A stretch of DNA of 64,000 nucleotides from Desulfuromonas soudanensis. GTDB lineage: Bacteria > Desulfobacterota > Desulfuromonadia > Desulfuromonadales > WTL. Each line of letters opens with the position of its first letter. The first letter of the stretch is position 1. Of this stretch, positions 33,931 to 43,771 are shown one piece after another. The stretch covers positions 744,001 to 808,000 of the forward strand of contig NZ_CP010802.1 in assembly GCF_001278055.1 (NCBI RefSeq), in the 5' to 3' direction. The notes below the pieces were generated by a model. It saw only the letters and a program-made list of their open reading frames with translations, made no database searches and had not been told where the DNA came from. The position numbers and the translations under genes were made by a program.

Positions 33931-35304
33931 GCCTCTTCCGCAGAATCTGTGGGTAGAGGGTAGCGGAAAAAAATAGAGCACTGCCTTTCATGGCTGGGTA
34001 AGATGGTTTTTGCGGAAACTATCCAACCCAGGCAGAGGAAAGGCAATGCTGATTAAGACTTTACTGAACAAGGTTGAACGGTTCAAGTCATTTGTTTACG
34101 GGTCCATCTGCATCATGTTCGTTGACGGGGTGGAAGCCCTGGTCGTTGACATCGAGCCGCGCCGCAACAGCCGGCCGATCTGCCCCGAGTTCTGCAAGCG
34201 GCGGCGCGTGTACAATCGGCAGCCCAGCGACTGTTCGAGTATCTGCCGGTCTGGACGTTCAAGTCCTACTACCACTATGCTCCGCGCCGGGTCGACTGCC
34301 CGAGTTGTGGCGTCAAGGTAGAGGCGTTGCCCTGGGGCTATGGCAAAGAACGGATGACCTTTTCCTACCAGGTCTTTCTGGCTCGCTGGGCGAAACGGCT
34401 TTCCTGGAAGGAGACCGCCGACATCTTCGAGACCAGTTGGGACACGGTCTTCCGGGCCGTCAACTTTGTCGTCGATTACGGCCTGGCCCACAGAAGTCTT
34501 GACGGTGTGACCGAGATCGGCGTAGATGAAATCAAGGTCTTCAAGGGGCACAAGTACCTGACCCTGGTCTACCAGCTCAACGCCGGGGTCAGAAGGCTTC
34601 TGTGGTGCGGCCCCGAGCGGCGGGCTAAAACGCTGCTGCGCTTCTTCCACGAGTTCGGCAAAGAGCGCAGCGCCCAGATCAAGTTCGTCTGTAGTGACAT
34701 GTGGGCCCCGTATCTCAAGGTCATCGCCAAGAAGGCCCCGCAGGCACTGAATATTCTCGATCGCTTCCATATCATGCGGGCCTTCAGCGAGGCGATCGAT
34801 CAGATCCGTCGCGACGAAGTCAAGCAGTTCAAGGCGAACGGACAGGAGAATGTTCTCGAACGCGGGGGCTGGCTGCTCCTGAAACGCCCGGAGAACCTCT
34901 CCGAAAAGCAGACAACCCGACTGGAGGAACTGCTCAAGCTCAACTTGGCGTCGATCAAGGGCTACCTTCTGCGTGAGGATTTCCAACGGTTCTGGGAGTA
35001 TCAACGCTCCGACTTCGCGGGAAAGTTCCTCGACAACTGGGTTACTCGGGCGTTACAAACCGACTTGGACCCGATGAAGAAAGTGGCCCGAATGCTGCGC
35101 AGCCACAAGCCCCTGATCCTCAACTGGTTCAAGGCCAAAGGGCAGCTATCCCGCGGCGCGGTGGAGGGTCTGAGCCTCAAGGCAAAACTCACTAAGAGAA
35201 AAGCCTACGGTTTCAAGACCCTCAAATGCCTGCAAATTGCCTTATATCATGAACTTGGCAAGTTACCGGAACCTGAGTATCACCACAGATTCTGCTGACG
35301 ACCC
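33931..35304 (+). mobile_element. ISL3-family insertion sequence (1374 bp) with 8-bp target duplication
   Basis: Imperfect terminal inverted repeats of about 25 bp at 33931-33955 and 35280-35304 share the core GCAGAATCTGTGG. The element is flanked by perfect direct repeats ACGGATAT (33923-33930 and 35305-35312); 8 bp is the duplication size normal for ISL3. The single transposase gene is read left to right and is frameshifted. Perfect duplications argue for recent arrival. Confidence 0.9.
34046..35298 (+). pseudogene. ISL3-family transposase, frameshifted
   Basis: Reads MLIKTLLNKVERFKSFVYGS in the first frame, then needs one extra C at CCC 34223-34225 to continue as RLFEYLPVWTFKSYYHYAPR in the second frame, which is open to the TGA at 35296. 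The second part has the ISL3 DDE domain (IGVDEIKVFKGHKYLTL, FVCSDMWAPYLKV, AFSEAIDQIRRDE). In the N-terminal zinc ribbon the expected CPEC reads CPEFC, a second sign of decay or error. Programmed frameshifting is not typical for ISL3, so the copy is either dead or mis-sequenced. Confidence 0.85.
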
Positions 35305-35418
35305 ACGGATATTAGCCTTTTTTTGGAGCGTTTCACCGCCCTGTTGAATGAAACGCAGACCGATCCTCTGGCTTGGTCGTTGCTGTCCAAGGGCTTTTAT
35401 TTTTGTCTGTGTTAGTTG

Positions 35419-35970
35419 TTATTTGATGCGATTACCGATGTCGTCACCCAGGGTCGATACTGAGTAAACGCTAGTTTCAATTATCCCATTAGGGCCTGCC
35501 GATAAAGCAAAAACGGGCGAAGTTCCGGTGGCGTTGAAGTTGACAGCGGCGAGGACGTATGCATTTCCCCAGGGGTCAGCATTGACCACGGGAAGGTATG
35601 GCCCTTTGAACAATGCAACATTATAGCACTCTTCATTGTCTTCCATAAGGACGTCCTTCAAATAGAGGGTACTCGTTGTGTTGAATCCCTCAGCGGCCAA
35701 GCCCTGGGGTTCATTGCCCTGCCCACGCAAAAGCGTGGCGCTCGAGGTGCAGGAGGTGATATCTCTAAGGTCTGGCCATGTTCCGACATCCTTGCGGAAT
35801 GCAAGGATCGCGGAACTGATCGACTTGCAGTCGGCTTCGGCGCGGGAGACCTTGGCCTGATCGATCTGGCTGAAGACCATCGGCACCAAAACTCCGGCCA
35901 GGATGGCGAGGATGGCGGCAATGACGATGACTTCGATGAGAGTGAACCCTGCCTGACACTTGAGTTTCAT
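35419..35970 (-). CDS. Type IV prepilin/GspG-like major pseudopilin, copy A
   Basis: 183 residues. Leader MKLKCQAG then FTLIEVIVIAAILAILAGVL, a canonical class III signal with Glu5. The globular part ends in a GspG-like segment (KGPYLPVVNADPWGNAYVLA) and SAGPNGIIETSVYSVSTLGDD, which resembles the calcium-binding end of GspG. ATG at 35970 with AGGAGACAG upstream; an upstream in-frame ATG at 36021 is not used. Its paralogue lies at 56702-57250 with the same leader and C-terminus but a diverged middle. It is not within a secretion operon. Confidence 0.88.
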   Translation of the reverse strand: MKLKCQAGFTLIEVIVIAAILAILAGVLVPMVFSQIDQAKVSRAEADCKSISSAILAFRKDVGTWPDLRDITSCTSSATLLRGQGNEPQGLAAEGFNTTSTLYLKDVLMEDNEECYNVALFKGPYLPVVNADPWGNAYVLAAVNFNATGTSPVFALSAGPNGIIETSVYSVSTLGDDIGNRIK

Positions 35971-36409
35971 TTTCTGTCTCCTGTGATCGGTTGATTTTGC
36001 TTTTTCGGAAAGATAGAGCATTGGTTTAAGGTCGCTATCGGATGTCCTGTTTTGCCATACGGCCTTGTTGAGAGAGTGAGGGTTGTTTTGACTGTTTCAG
36101 TCCTTTTTTTGAGGTTGTCGCGTTTATGGCATCTATGATAGGCCCGGTGCAAATTCTAGGCCTATAATTGGAGTGCAATCATTCGATGGGAAGGTTTCGT
36201 TGGTGTCGGGGGTTAGCAAGAGCGATGGCTCCTGGGGGATGGCCTTCATCCGTTGCCATGCTCACCGTACTGTTATCCGGAGATGCAAGGGTATCTGAAT
36301 TTTCCGTCCATCTTGAAGGAAACTAGCTTGTAATTCAGTCAGAATATTGACATCAGCATTATAAATGGTCGCGGGCTTCCACGCTGCTGAGTCGCGCCTA
36401 CCTCCGGGG
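35971..36409. other. Non-coding stretch upstream of prepilin A
   Basis: Carries the prepilin ribosome site and presumably its promoter on the reverse strand. No protein-coding or RNA gene was recognised. Short AT-rich segments at 36301-36365 show no repeat or hairpin I could support. Confidence 0.5.
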
Positions 36410-36667
36410 CTACCGGTAGACGTCACGACGATGGCCGATCTTTACGAGCCAGACGGTTAATTCGTTGTCCTGTATGGAATAGATGATCCGGTAGTTCCCC
36501 TGGCGGATGCGGTAGCGGTCATCTCCTGCGAGTTTTTCGGCGCCGGACGGACGTGGGTTTTTGGCCAGGCTCTGAATACGCGCAACAACCCTTTGCAAAT
36601 CGCGTTTAGGGAGGGATTCAAGCTCCTTGGCGGCTGATTTGCGAATGAGGATGTTATAGGTTTCCAC
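36410..36667 (-). CDS. RelE/ParE-family toxin
   Basis: 85 residues, typical length: YNILIRKSAAKELESLPKRD, then RPSGAEKLAGDDRYRIRQGNYRIIY and VWLVKIGHRRDVYR. The conserved basic and C-terminal HRRDVYR residues of RelE mRNA interferases are present. GTG start inside the antitoxin gene (14-base overlap), so translation is coupled. Expected to cleave ribosome-bound mRNA when freed from its antitoxin. Confidence 0.92.
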   Translation of the reverse strand: METYNILIRKSAAKELESLPKRDLQRVVARIQSLAKNPRPSGAEKLAGDDRYRIRQGNYRIIYSIQDNELTVWLVKIGHRRDVYR

Positions 36668-36881
36668 TGCTTTTAAGCTCTTTCAGAAAGTCATCAAACT
36701 GCAGCAGGGGCTCATTTTCGCGCAACTGAAAGGCTTCGAAATCGTCCGCATCCTCGGCCAACGCATAGCGCACAGCCTGATTGACCAGATCCGAGATGGA
36801 ATGGTTTGTCGCCACGGACTTCAGGCGCAGCGCCTGGTGAAGATCGGGGTCGAAATAAACAGTTGCTCGTTTTGATTCCAT
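36654..36881 (-). CDS. Antitoxin of the RelE pair (ribbon-helix-helix type)
   Basis: 75 residues from ATG 36881, preceded by GGAGGTA; the in-frame upstream ATG at 36911 has no ribosome site. RATVYFDPDLHQALRLKSVA and SDLVNQAVRYALAED look like a ribbon-helix-helix DNA-binding N-terminus; the acidic C-terminus (DDFEAFQLRENEPLLQFDDF) would neutralise the toxin. It probably represses its own promoter. Confidence 0.88.
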   Translation of the reverse strand: MESKRATVYFDPDLHQALRLKSVATNHSISDLVNQAVRYALAEDADDFEAFQLRENEPLLQFDDFLKELKSSGNL

Positions 36882-37074
36882 GGGGTACCTCCGAAAACAT
36901 TCTAACTCCACGACGTTTTGACGTCAAGAGGACCGGCAAACCAATCCTTTGCCAAAACCATGTCGTCAGGTTCTTCCCGTCCTTCAGTTTTTTCTGGTGT
37001 GACAGCAATGAAGACCGGTATATTCAGACCCGGCGGCATGGACAGTGCCGGCGCTCAAGCCGAAGGGATGTTTC

Positions 37075-37821
37075 ATGACCACTCTCTCCATCGTCATTCC
37101 GGTGTTCAACGAAAAAGACTATCTGGGCGAAATCCTGCGCCGGGTTTTGGCTGTTCCGCTCCCGGGGGTGCGGCGGGAAGTGGTTATTGTCGATGACTGT
37201 TCCAGCGACGGAACCCGCGACCTGCTTGAGGATCTCCCCCTTCTTGTCGGCGAGATGGGGAACGAAGTCGAGATCAAAGTCATTTTCCAGGAAGTGAATC
37301 AGGGGAAGGGTGCCGCCCTGCGCCGCGGTTTTGCCGAGGCGACCGGCGAGATTATCCTGATCCAGGATGCCGATCTCGAATACGATCCCGCCGATTATCC
37401 GCGATTGCTTGCTCCGCTACTCGAAGGCAAAGCCGATGTGGTCTATGGCTCGCGCTTTTCAGGGGGGCAGGCCCACCGGGTCCTCTACTTCTGGCATGCT
37501 CTGGGGAACCGGTTCCTCACCCTGGCCAGCAACGCCCTGACCAACCTCAATCTCACCGACATGGAATGCTGCTACAAGGTCTTCCGCCGCGAGGTCCTCC
37601 AGAAGATCCACCTTGAGGAAAACCGCTTCGGCATCGAACCGGAGATCACAGCCAAGGTCGCACGCCTCGGCTGCCGGATCTACGAGGTGGGGGTGAGTTA
37701 CGCCGGACGCACCTACGCCGAGGGGAAGAAGATCGGCTGGAAGGACGGTTTTCAGGCCCTCTGGTGTATTCTAAAATACAATCTGTGGTCGCGTGGGGAA
37801 GTCAACGGGAGGGAGAAGTGA
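37075..37821 (+). CDS. Family 2 glycosyltransferase (dolichyl-phosphate-sugar synthase type)
   Basis: 248 residues from ATG 37075 (GAAGGGA upstream). GT-A fold motifs: [37 protein letters not shown] (DxD metal site) and YGSRFSGG. It lacks the C-terminal membrane helices of many DPM synthases. Such enzymes load a sugar on polyprenyl phosphate, the donor that GT-C enzymes such as the TMTC-like proteins in this window need; that link is inferred. It overlaps the next gene by one base (TGATG). Confidence 0.9.
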   Translation: MTTLSIVIPVFNEKDYLGEILRRVLAVPLPGVRREVVIVDDCSSDGTRDLLEDLPLLVGEMGNEVEIKVIFQEVNQGKGAALRRGFAEATGEIILIQDADLEYDPADYPRLLAPLLEGKADVVYGSRFSGGQAHRVLYFWHALGNRFLTLASNALTNLNLTDMECCYKVFRREVLQKIHLEENRFGIEPEITAKVARLGCRIYEVGVSYAGRTYAEGKKIGWKDGFQALWCILKYNLWSRGEVNGREK

Positions 37822-38786
37822 TGACCGTCAGGATTTCCGGCAAGCGCGTTCTGGTCACCGGGGGCGCCGGGTTCATCGGCGCTCACCTCTGCGCGCGCCT
37901 CCTTGCCGAGGGGCACGAGGTCCTCTGCGTCGACAACTTCTATACCGGGCGCCGGGCCAATATCGCTCATCTCCTCTCCAATCCCCTCTTCGAGGTGCAG
38001 CGCCACGACATCTGCTTTCCCCTCTACGTCGAGATCGACCAGATCTACAACCTGGCCTGTCCCGCTTCCCCCATCCATTACCAGTTCGACCCGGTGCAGA
38101 CGACCAAGGTCAGCGTCCACGGCGCCATCAACATGCTCGGGCTCGCGAAAAGGGTCAGAGCGCGGATCCTTCAGGCGTCCACCAGCGAAGTCTACGGCGA
38201 CCCCCTGGTCCATCCTCAGCGAGAGGACTACTGGGGGAACGTCAACCCCATCGGCCTCCGCTCCTGCTACGACGAGGGGAAGCGCTGCGCCGAGACCCTC
38301 TTTTTCGATTATTACCGGCAGAACCGGGTCGCCATCAAGGTGGCGCGGATCTTCAACACCTTCGGGCCGGGGATGTCGATCCACGACGGCCGGGTGGTCT
38401 CCAACTTCATCGTGCAGGCCCTCAAAGGGGAGCCGATCACCCTCTACGGGGACGGAGAGCAGACGCGCTCCTTCTGCTATGTCGACGATCTGGTGGAAGG
38501 GCTGGTGCGCCTGATGGAATCTCCGGAAGGTTTCACCGGACCGGTCAACCTCGGCAATCCGGTGGAAACGACCATGGCCGATCTCGCTCGCCGGATTCTC
38601 GAGCTCACCGGGTCGAAATCGACCTTGGAGTACAAGCCGCTCCCGGAGGACGATCCTCGCAAGCGTCTGCCGGATATATCCCTGGCGCGGAAGCAGCTCG
38701 GCTGGGAGCCTGTCGTTTTGCTGGAGGAGGGGTTGAAGAGGACGATTGGCTATTTTGAGGAGAGGCTTCTGGCGGCAGGTGGGTAA
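37821..38786 (+). CDS. NAD-dependent epimerase/dehydratase, UDP-glucuronate decarboxylase type
   Basis: 321 residues, extended short-chain dehydrogenase fold. NAD motif [11 protein letters not shown] at the N-terminus, [23 protein letters not shown] and the catalytic Tyr-x3-Lys ([10 protein letters not shown]) are present; [11 protein letters not shown] and [14 protein letters not shown] fit UDP-xylose synthases. This would convert UDP-glucuronate to UDP-xylose for surface polysaccharide. The coupling to the GT2 gene suggests a two-gene sugar operon. Confidence 0.9.
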   Translation: MTVRISGKRVLVTGGAGFIGAHLCARLLAEGHEVLCVDNFYTGRRANIAHLLSNPLFEVQRHDICFPLYVEIDQIYNLACPASPIHYQFDPVQTTKVSVHGAINMLGLAKRVRARILQASTSEVYGDPLVHPQREDYWGNVNPIGLRSCYDEGKRCAETLFFDYYRQNRVAIKVARIFNTFGPGMSIHDGRVVSNFIVQALKGEPITLYGDGEQTRSFCYVDDLVEGLVRLMESPEGFTGPVNLGNPVETTMADLARRILELTGSKSTLEYKPLPEDDPRKRLPDISLARKQLGWEPVVLLEEGLKRTIGYFEERLLAAGG

Positions 38787-38895
38787 GCCAAAATAATTGT
38801 TGACATTGTCATGGGGGCGCAGTGAGAGGCGCCCTTACGATTTCAACGACCCTGGTTCGAATCTGAGAGGACGGTAGGGTGCCGGCCCGGAAGGA

Positions 38896-39301
38896 CTAGC
38901 GGCCGGGTTTCCCTTGTCCGGCCAGAATCTCTGTTGTTATACGCATTGTTTCGTGGGCAAAGAGGGCGAATTCCCGGGCCTCATCCACTGTGGGTGCCCC
39001 CGTTGGTAAAAGGCCGAATTCACCTGGATACCGTGAATCGATATAGAGTTTGTTGAGCAGGCTTAGGGTGTCTTCGTCCAGATCGACAGGGTCCTTGCGT
39101 TCCACTGCGGCTTTAAGTGTCAGCAGATTGTGGGTCTTGCCTGATTCGATACCGAATTCCTCCAGGAGTGACTTCAGACATTTTTCCACACATTGTTGGG
39201 TGTGAAAAGCCACCATGGTGGCTTGAATTGTCGAGAATGGCCTCAATGGTTTCCAGATCGGCCCGTGCCGATCTGAGCCAGTCGGCCGTTACGGACTTCA
39301 T
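38896..39301 (-). pseudogene. HEPN-domain protein, frameshifted
   Basis: N-terminal part MKSVTADWLRSARADLETIE is read from ATG 39301, but the continuation (ATMVAFHTQQCVEKCLKSLL to EILAGQGKPGR) is in another frame. The break is between 39222 and 39230, one base too many or two too few. Together the two parts make a normal-length HEPN protein of about 134 residues. It overlaps the MNT gene (ATGA), the usual HEPN/MNT toxin-antitoxin order. Error or inactivation cannot be told apart here; this break is not in a C run. Confidence 0.8.
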
Positions 39302-39630
39302 GAAAGTTCGATCCCCTCGCGGAGTACTCTCTGAACGAACAGGCTTCCACTGGCTTTGATCTTTTCAAACTCTGGCCGGGTATAAACCAGCAAGTCGATG
39401 GGGTGTTTTTTTTCAATATCCCGAATCGCCCGGCTGATGAGCAGGTAGTTGGCACTTCGCTCTTGAAAACTGGACGGCATGGTCATTTTGTCGAGCACAA
39501 CGAGCAGGTCGATGTCGCTGCCGGGGCCGGCTGTGCCGGCGGCTTCGGAGCCGAAAAGGAAGATTTTGTCGATTCTCTCTGCGGATTTGATTCGGCCAAC
39601 CAGTTCTTCTTTCATGTCATCGGTCAGCAT
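39298..39630 (-). CDS. MNT-type nucleotidyltransferase (antitoxin of the HEPN pair)
   Basis: 110 residues from ATG 39630 with GAGGTATCCC upstream. Minimal nucleotidyltransferase fold: IFLFGSEAAGTAGPGSDIDL holds the GS and DxD residues that bind the nucleotide and metal. Known MNT antitoxins AMPylate their HEPN RNase toxins. The neighbouring HEPN gene is broken, so this pair may be losing function. Confidence 0.88.
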   Translation of the reverse strand: MLTDDMKEELVGRIKSAERIDKIFLFGSEAAGTAGPGSDIDLLVVLDKMTMPSSFQERSANYLLISRAIRDIEKKHPIDLLVYTRPEFEKIKASGSLFVQRVLREGIELS

Positions 39631-39855
39631 GGGATACCTCGGATAGCGTGGCGGTTTCGTTGGCATTGATGATCATGTTCTCAAAGTGGAGAGTACCAGA
39701 GGTCTTGCCTGTGGGCAATCACCGATTTATTAACTGCGGGACGCTGCAAAAACCCAAGGTGGTCGAAAAAGTTGACCGTTGCCCCCGGGGACTGCTAGAA
39801 AGGGGGAGACACTTTTCTCCTCCCGAATCTGCTCTTCCCTGAAAACGAGACGTTC

Positions 39856-42267
39856 ATGGCAAGCGCCCTGAAAAATCCCTCCTCATCCAGAAACATTCCC
39901 CTCGATTACCGACGCCGTCATCTCCTCTGGGTCGGCCTGGCGGTGCTCTCCCTCAACCTGATTGCTCTGTTGCTCTCCGAGGTCTTCATCCTCTCCAGTT
40001 TCCGGGATCTGGAGGAGGAGCGAATCCGCGAGCATGCCGACCGTGCCGTCAACACTCTCGCCCGAGAAGGGGAATTCCTCCGCCGGATGGTGGTCGACGA
40101 GGCATTCTGGGATAAGGCGTATGCCTTTGCCGCGGATCCCGGCAGCAACGATATGACCGGGGATATGACCGCTGAGACCCTGGAGGAAGGTCGACTCTCG
40201 GCCATCATCATGACCGATGCGGAGGGGCGGATATTATTCAGCTGCGGGTATGACCTCGATGCCGGCAGCGAGTCTTCCGTTGCTCCCGTCCTGCTGGAGA
40301 ACCTGTTCCCGATTCAAAAACGTCTGACGGAAGGAGAGATCGGGTCGGTTCAGGTCGGTCTCCTCTTTGCCAGGCCCTATCCCTTCCAGGTGGCTGCCGC
40401 GCCGATTCTGAAAAGTGACGGCACGGGCCCCGGTCGGGGGATGCTGCTCTATGCAAGGGAACTGAATCCCGGCAGAATCGATAAGTTGGGTGAACTCATC
40501 CAGCTGGATCTGGGGATCGACAGCGAAAAAAATCTGCAAACGGCCGATTCGGGAGTTGCCGTCCGGCGTCAGGGCGGGACCATCTCCGCTCATGTCAATC
40601 TTCCCGACCTGCTGGGCCGTCCGGGAGGGGCCCTCGATGTGACGATCGACCGGCTCATTTACTCCCGCGGTCGGGCCAGCGTCAGGTATTTTCTCTGCTG
40701 GACTCTCGGTTCCAGCCTTCTTTTTGCCCTTCTCGCTATTTGGCTGCTTAACCGCGTCAGTCGTCTGGATGCCCGGCGCGCCGAGCGGGATCGCCTGGTC
40801 CGGAACCTGTTGGAGCGCTCCGGCGAAGCCATCTTCCTCATTGGCATGACCGATGGTCGGGTGCTGGAGGCCAATCCCCGGGGTCGGGAACTTTTTCCCC
40901 TGAAGGAGAAGGCGCCCAGGGCGGAGAACGTTTTCCGAACCCCCGAAGGGAACCCTTTCTGGGAGGAGCTCTCCGGTCAGGTCAGGGAAGGCCTGGGCAA
41001 TTTTTCGGCGGAACTGCAAAACCGTTCGGGGCAGGCGCTGTGGTGCGAGGGGAGCGCGACTCAGGTCAGCGGCGAGGAGGATCACTATCTCCTGCTGCAG
41101 ATTCGCGATGTTTCCACCCAGAAAGCCGCCGAGGACGCCTTGAAGGCCTCGGCGGAGCGCTACCGCCAGTTGTTTGAGAACTCGCCCCTGCCGATGTGGG
41201 TCGTTGACATGGAGAATTTGAGATATCTCGATGTGAATCAGACCGCCCTCGAGACCTACGGCTATTCCCGGGAAGAGTTCCTCGCCATGCCGGTCTTGAA
41301 TCCCCGCCCGGCCGGGGACGGGACGCGTTTTCCGGAGGTCGTTTCCCGGGAAAAGGGGGGAGAAGATTCCGTCGGTCCCTGGCCGCACCGCTGCAAGGAT
41401 GGGCGCATTCTCGATATGGAGATCGTCCGCAAGGAGATCCCTTTTGCCGACCGATCCGCTCTTCTGGTGATGGCCGAAGACATGACCGAGAAGGAAAGCC
41501 TTCGCCGCGAAGCCGACCAGGTTTCACGGCTGGCCGCCCTCGGCGAGCTGGCCGCAGGGGTCGCCCACGAGATCAACAACCCCAACGGCATGATCCTGCG
41601 CAATCTTGATTTTATCGGCGATATCCTCTCGGACGCCCTCCCCCTGCTGGAGAAGGAAGGAGAGGCCGGATTGCAGTTGGGGGGACTCGACTTCTCCCAG
41701 GTTCGCACCGAGGTTCCGCAGCTGATCGACGACATGCAGCAGGGCGCCGGCCATATTCGCGATATCGTTCGCGACATGAAGGATTTTGTCCGTCTCGACG
41801 ATCCCTCCGACGACGGTCCTCTCGATCTCAACGAAGCGGTGGCGACCGCGGTTCGTCTCCTCGATGGGCCGATCCGCAAGGCCACCGATGCCTTCGAACT
41901 GCAACTCGGCGACGATCTGCCGCCGGGAGTGGGGAGCAGCCGCCAGATCGGGCAGGTCGTTCTCAATCTGGTGATGAACGCCTGCCAGTCCCTGCCGGAT
42001 CGCAGCCGGGGAATCCTTGTCCGCACCCGTTTCGACCCGGCCAAAAAGCGCATCCTTGCCGAAGTCATCGATCAGGGGAGGGGGGTCGCCAAAGAGGATC
42101 TGGAGCGGCTGACCGATCCGTTTTTCACCACCCGCCGTGAACAGGGGGGAACGGGGCTGGGACTGTCGGTTTCCGCCCGCATCGTCAAGCAGCATCGCGG
42201 TACGCTGAGTTTTCAGACCGAACCGGGGAAGGGAACGCAGGTCACCCTGGCCCTCCCCGTCGCTTAG
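39856..42267 (+). CDS. Hybrid-type membrane sensor kinase (CHASE4-PAS-PAS-HisKA)
   Basis: 803 residues. First membrane helix about 25-47, periplasmic CHASE4-like domain (FWDKAYAFAADPGS, about 75-270), second helix about 280-300, one divergent PAS (310-410), a clear PAS with PAC (430-550; NSPLPMWVVDMENLRYLDVN), then HisKA with phospho-acceptor His571 (AAGVAHEINNPNGM) and HATPase (GTGLGLSVSARIVKQH). No receiver domain is present despite the length. It is followed by its response regulator ten bases downstream. The signal is unknown; CHASE4 is an extracellular sensor. Confidence 0.9.
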   Translation: MASALKNPSSSRNIPLDYRRRHLLWVGLAVLSLNLIALLLSEVFILSSFRDLEEERIREHADRAVNTLAREGEFLRRMVVDEAFWDKAYAFAADPGSNDMTGDMTAETLEEGRLSAIIMTDAEGRILFSCGYDLDAGSESSVAPVLLENLFPIQKRLTEGEIGSVQVGLLFARPYPFQVAAAPILKSDGTGPGRGMLLYARELNPGRIDKLGELIQLDLGIDSEKNLQTADSGVAVRRQGGTISAHVNLPDLLGRPGGALDVTIDRLIYSRGRASVRYFLCWTLGSSLLFALLAIWLLNRVSRLDARRAERDRLVRNLLERSGEAIFLIGMTDGRVLEANPRGRELFPLKEKAPRAENVFRTPEGNPFWEELSGQVREGLGNFSAELQNRSGQALWCEGSATQVSGEEDHYLLLQIRDVSTQKAAEDALKASAERYRQLFENSPLPMWVVDMENLRYLDVNQTALETYGYSREEFLAMPVLNPRPAGDGTRFPEVVSREKGGEDSVGPWPHRCKDGRILDMEIVRKEIPFADRSALLVMAEDMTEKESLRREADQVSRLAALGELAAGVAHEINNPNGMILRNLDFIGDILSDALPLLEKEGEAGLQLGGLDFSQVRTEVPQLIDDMQQGAGHIRDIVRDMKDFVRLDDPSDDGPLDLNEAVATAVRLLDGPIRKATDAFELQLGDDLPPGVGSSRQIGQVVLNLVMNACQSLPDRSRGILVRTRFDPAKKRILAEVIDQGRGVAKEDLERLTDPFFTTRREQGGTGLGLSVSARIVKQHRGTLSFQTEPGKGTQVTLALPVA

Positions 42268-42276
42268 GAGCCTTCC

Positions 42277-43719
42277 ATGAGCAAAGTCCTCTATCCCGCC
42301 CTGCCGGTGCTGCTGGTGGACGACGAACCAGCCTGGCTGCGCAGCATGACGATCAGTCTGGCGCGGCACGCCGGAATCAATAATGTCGTCGCCCTCAGCG
42401 ACCCGCGGGAGGTGGCTCCCTTCCTTGAGGAGCACCGGGTCGCCCTGGCCCTGATCGATTACACCATGCCCCATGTTTCGGGGGAGGAGCTGCTGGAGCT
42501 CTTCGGCCGCAATTACCCGGAGGTTCCGGTCATCATTCTGACCGGTCGGGATCAGGCCGAAACGGCGGTCCGCTGCATGAAGCTGGGAGCCTTCGACTAT
42601 TATGTCAAGACCGTCGAGGATGAGCGCCTTCTGGCCGGCATCCAGCGGGCTCTGCGCCTCGGCGAACTGCAGCAGGAAAACCTCCGCCTGCAGGAAGGGT
42701 ACATGACGGGGGAGTTGGCCAGCCCCGAGGCTTTTTCCGGGTTGATCACCCGCTCCGATCGTCTTCTGAAAATCTGCAAATACGTCGAAGCGATCGCCGC
42801 CAGCCGCCAGCCGGTCCTCGTCACCGGCGAGAGCGGGACCGGGAAGGAGCTGATCGCCCGTATCCTGCACAAGCTCGGCTCGCCGCAGGGTCCCTGGGTG
42901 GCGGTGGATGTCGCCGGGCTCGACGACGACATGTTCGCCGATACCCTCTTCGGCCATGTCAAGGGAGCCTTCACCGGCGCCGAGCAGCCCCGCAAGGGAC
43001 TGGTGGAAGAGGCCGCCGGGGGGGTGTTGTTTCTCGACGAAATCGGGTCTCTCAGCCAGTCCTCCCAGCTCAAACTCTTGCGACTGATCCAGGATGGAGA
43101 GTATCGTCCGGTGGGAGGGGACCGCACCCGCCGCAGCGAGATGCGCATTGTGGCGGCGACCAACCAGGACCTTGGGCGCCTGCAGGAGACCGGGGGCCTC
43201 CGTCGCGACCTCTACTACCGCCTGCGGACCCACCATGTCCACCTCCCGGCTCTGCGGCAGCGCCCTGAGGATATCCCTGTGCTCCTCGATTTTTTTCTCG
43301 GCGAGGCGGCAAGGGAGTTTCACAAGAACAAACCGACCCCTCCTCCGGAGCTCGATATCTTACTCTCCACCTATCATTTCCCCGGCAACGTCCGGGAGTT
43401 GCGGGCCATGGTTTACGACGCCGTCAGCACCCATCGGACCCGCAAGCTGTCCATGGACGCCTTCAAACGGGCCATGGGGCGGGAGGAAGGGCGTGAGCTC
43501 TCCGGAATGGTCGAGGCCGGTGTCGAAGCCGCCCAGGGTGAAAGGGTGGTGGCATTCCCGCAGGAACTTCCCAGCATCCGCGAACTGACGAGCCAGTTGA
43601 TCGCCGAGGCCTCCCGGCGTTCCGGCGGCAATCAGTCGATCATGGCCGGCATGCTCGGCATCTCCCGCCCCGCTCTGAACAAGCGCCTCAAAAAGCTCGA
43701 CGACGAGGACGAATTCTGA
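42277..43719 (+). CDS. NtrC-family sigma-54 response regulator
   Basis: 480 residues, intact. Receiver domain with Asp61 (LIDYTMPHVSG), AAA+ domain with Walker A GESGTGKE, the sigma-54 contact loop GAFTGAE, Walker B FLDEIGSL, R-finger region FRRDLYYRL-like, and a Fis-type helix-turn-helix (GGNQSIMAGMLGISRPALNK). Unlike the regulator at 6272 it has the standard GAFTG loop. Target promoters are unknown; the only good -24/-12 element I found is at 7746. Confidence 0.95.
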   Translation: MSKVLYPALPVLLVDDEPAWLRSMTISLARHAGINNVVALSDPREVAPFLEEHRVALALIDYTMPHVSGEELLELFGRNYPEVPVIILTGRDQAETAVRCMKLGAFDYYVKTVEDERLLAGIQRALRLGELQQENLRLQEGYMTGELASPEAFSGLITRSDRLLKICKYVEAIAASRQPVLVTGESGTGKELIARILHKLGSPQGPWVAVDVAGLDDDMFADTLFGHVKGAFTGAEQPRKGLVEEAAGGVLFLDEIGSLSQSSQLKLLRLIQDGEYRPVGGDRTRRSEMRIVAATNQDLGRLQETGGLRRDLYYRLRTHHVHLPALRQRPEDIPVLLDFFLGEAAREFHKNKPTPPPELDILLSTYHFPGNVRELRAMVYDAVSTHRTRKLSMDAFKRAMGREEGRELSGMVEAGVEAAQGERVVAFPQELPSIRELTSQLIAEASRRSGGNQSIMAGMLGISRPALNKRLKKLDDEDEF

Positions 43720-43745
43720 CTTGTTCTACCGTTCCAGCTCCTTCC

Positions 43746-43771
43746 GGCCCGCCTTCGGCGGGCCTTTTCTT
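43746..43771 (+). terminator. Terminator after the second two-component system
   Basis: GGCCCGCC-TTCG-GCGGGCC tetraloop hairpin followed by TTTTCTTTTTT. Confidence 0.93.

Noticed and set aside
34046-35298. Programmed frameshifting of the ISL3 transposase
   Set aside because: ISL3 elements normally have a single intact ORF, and no slippery heptamer is seen at the break.
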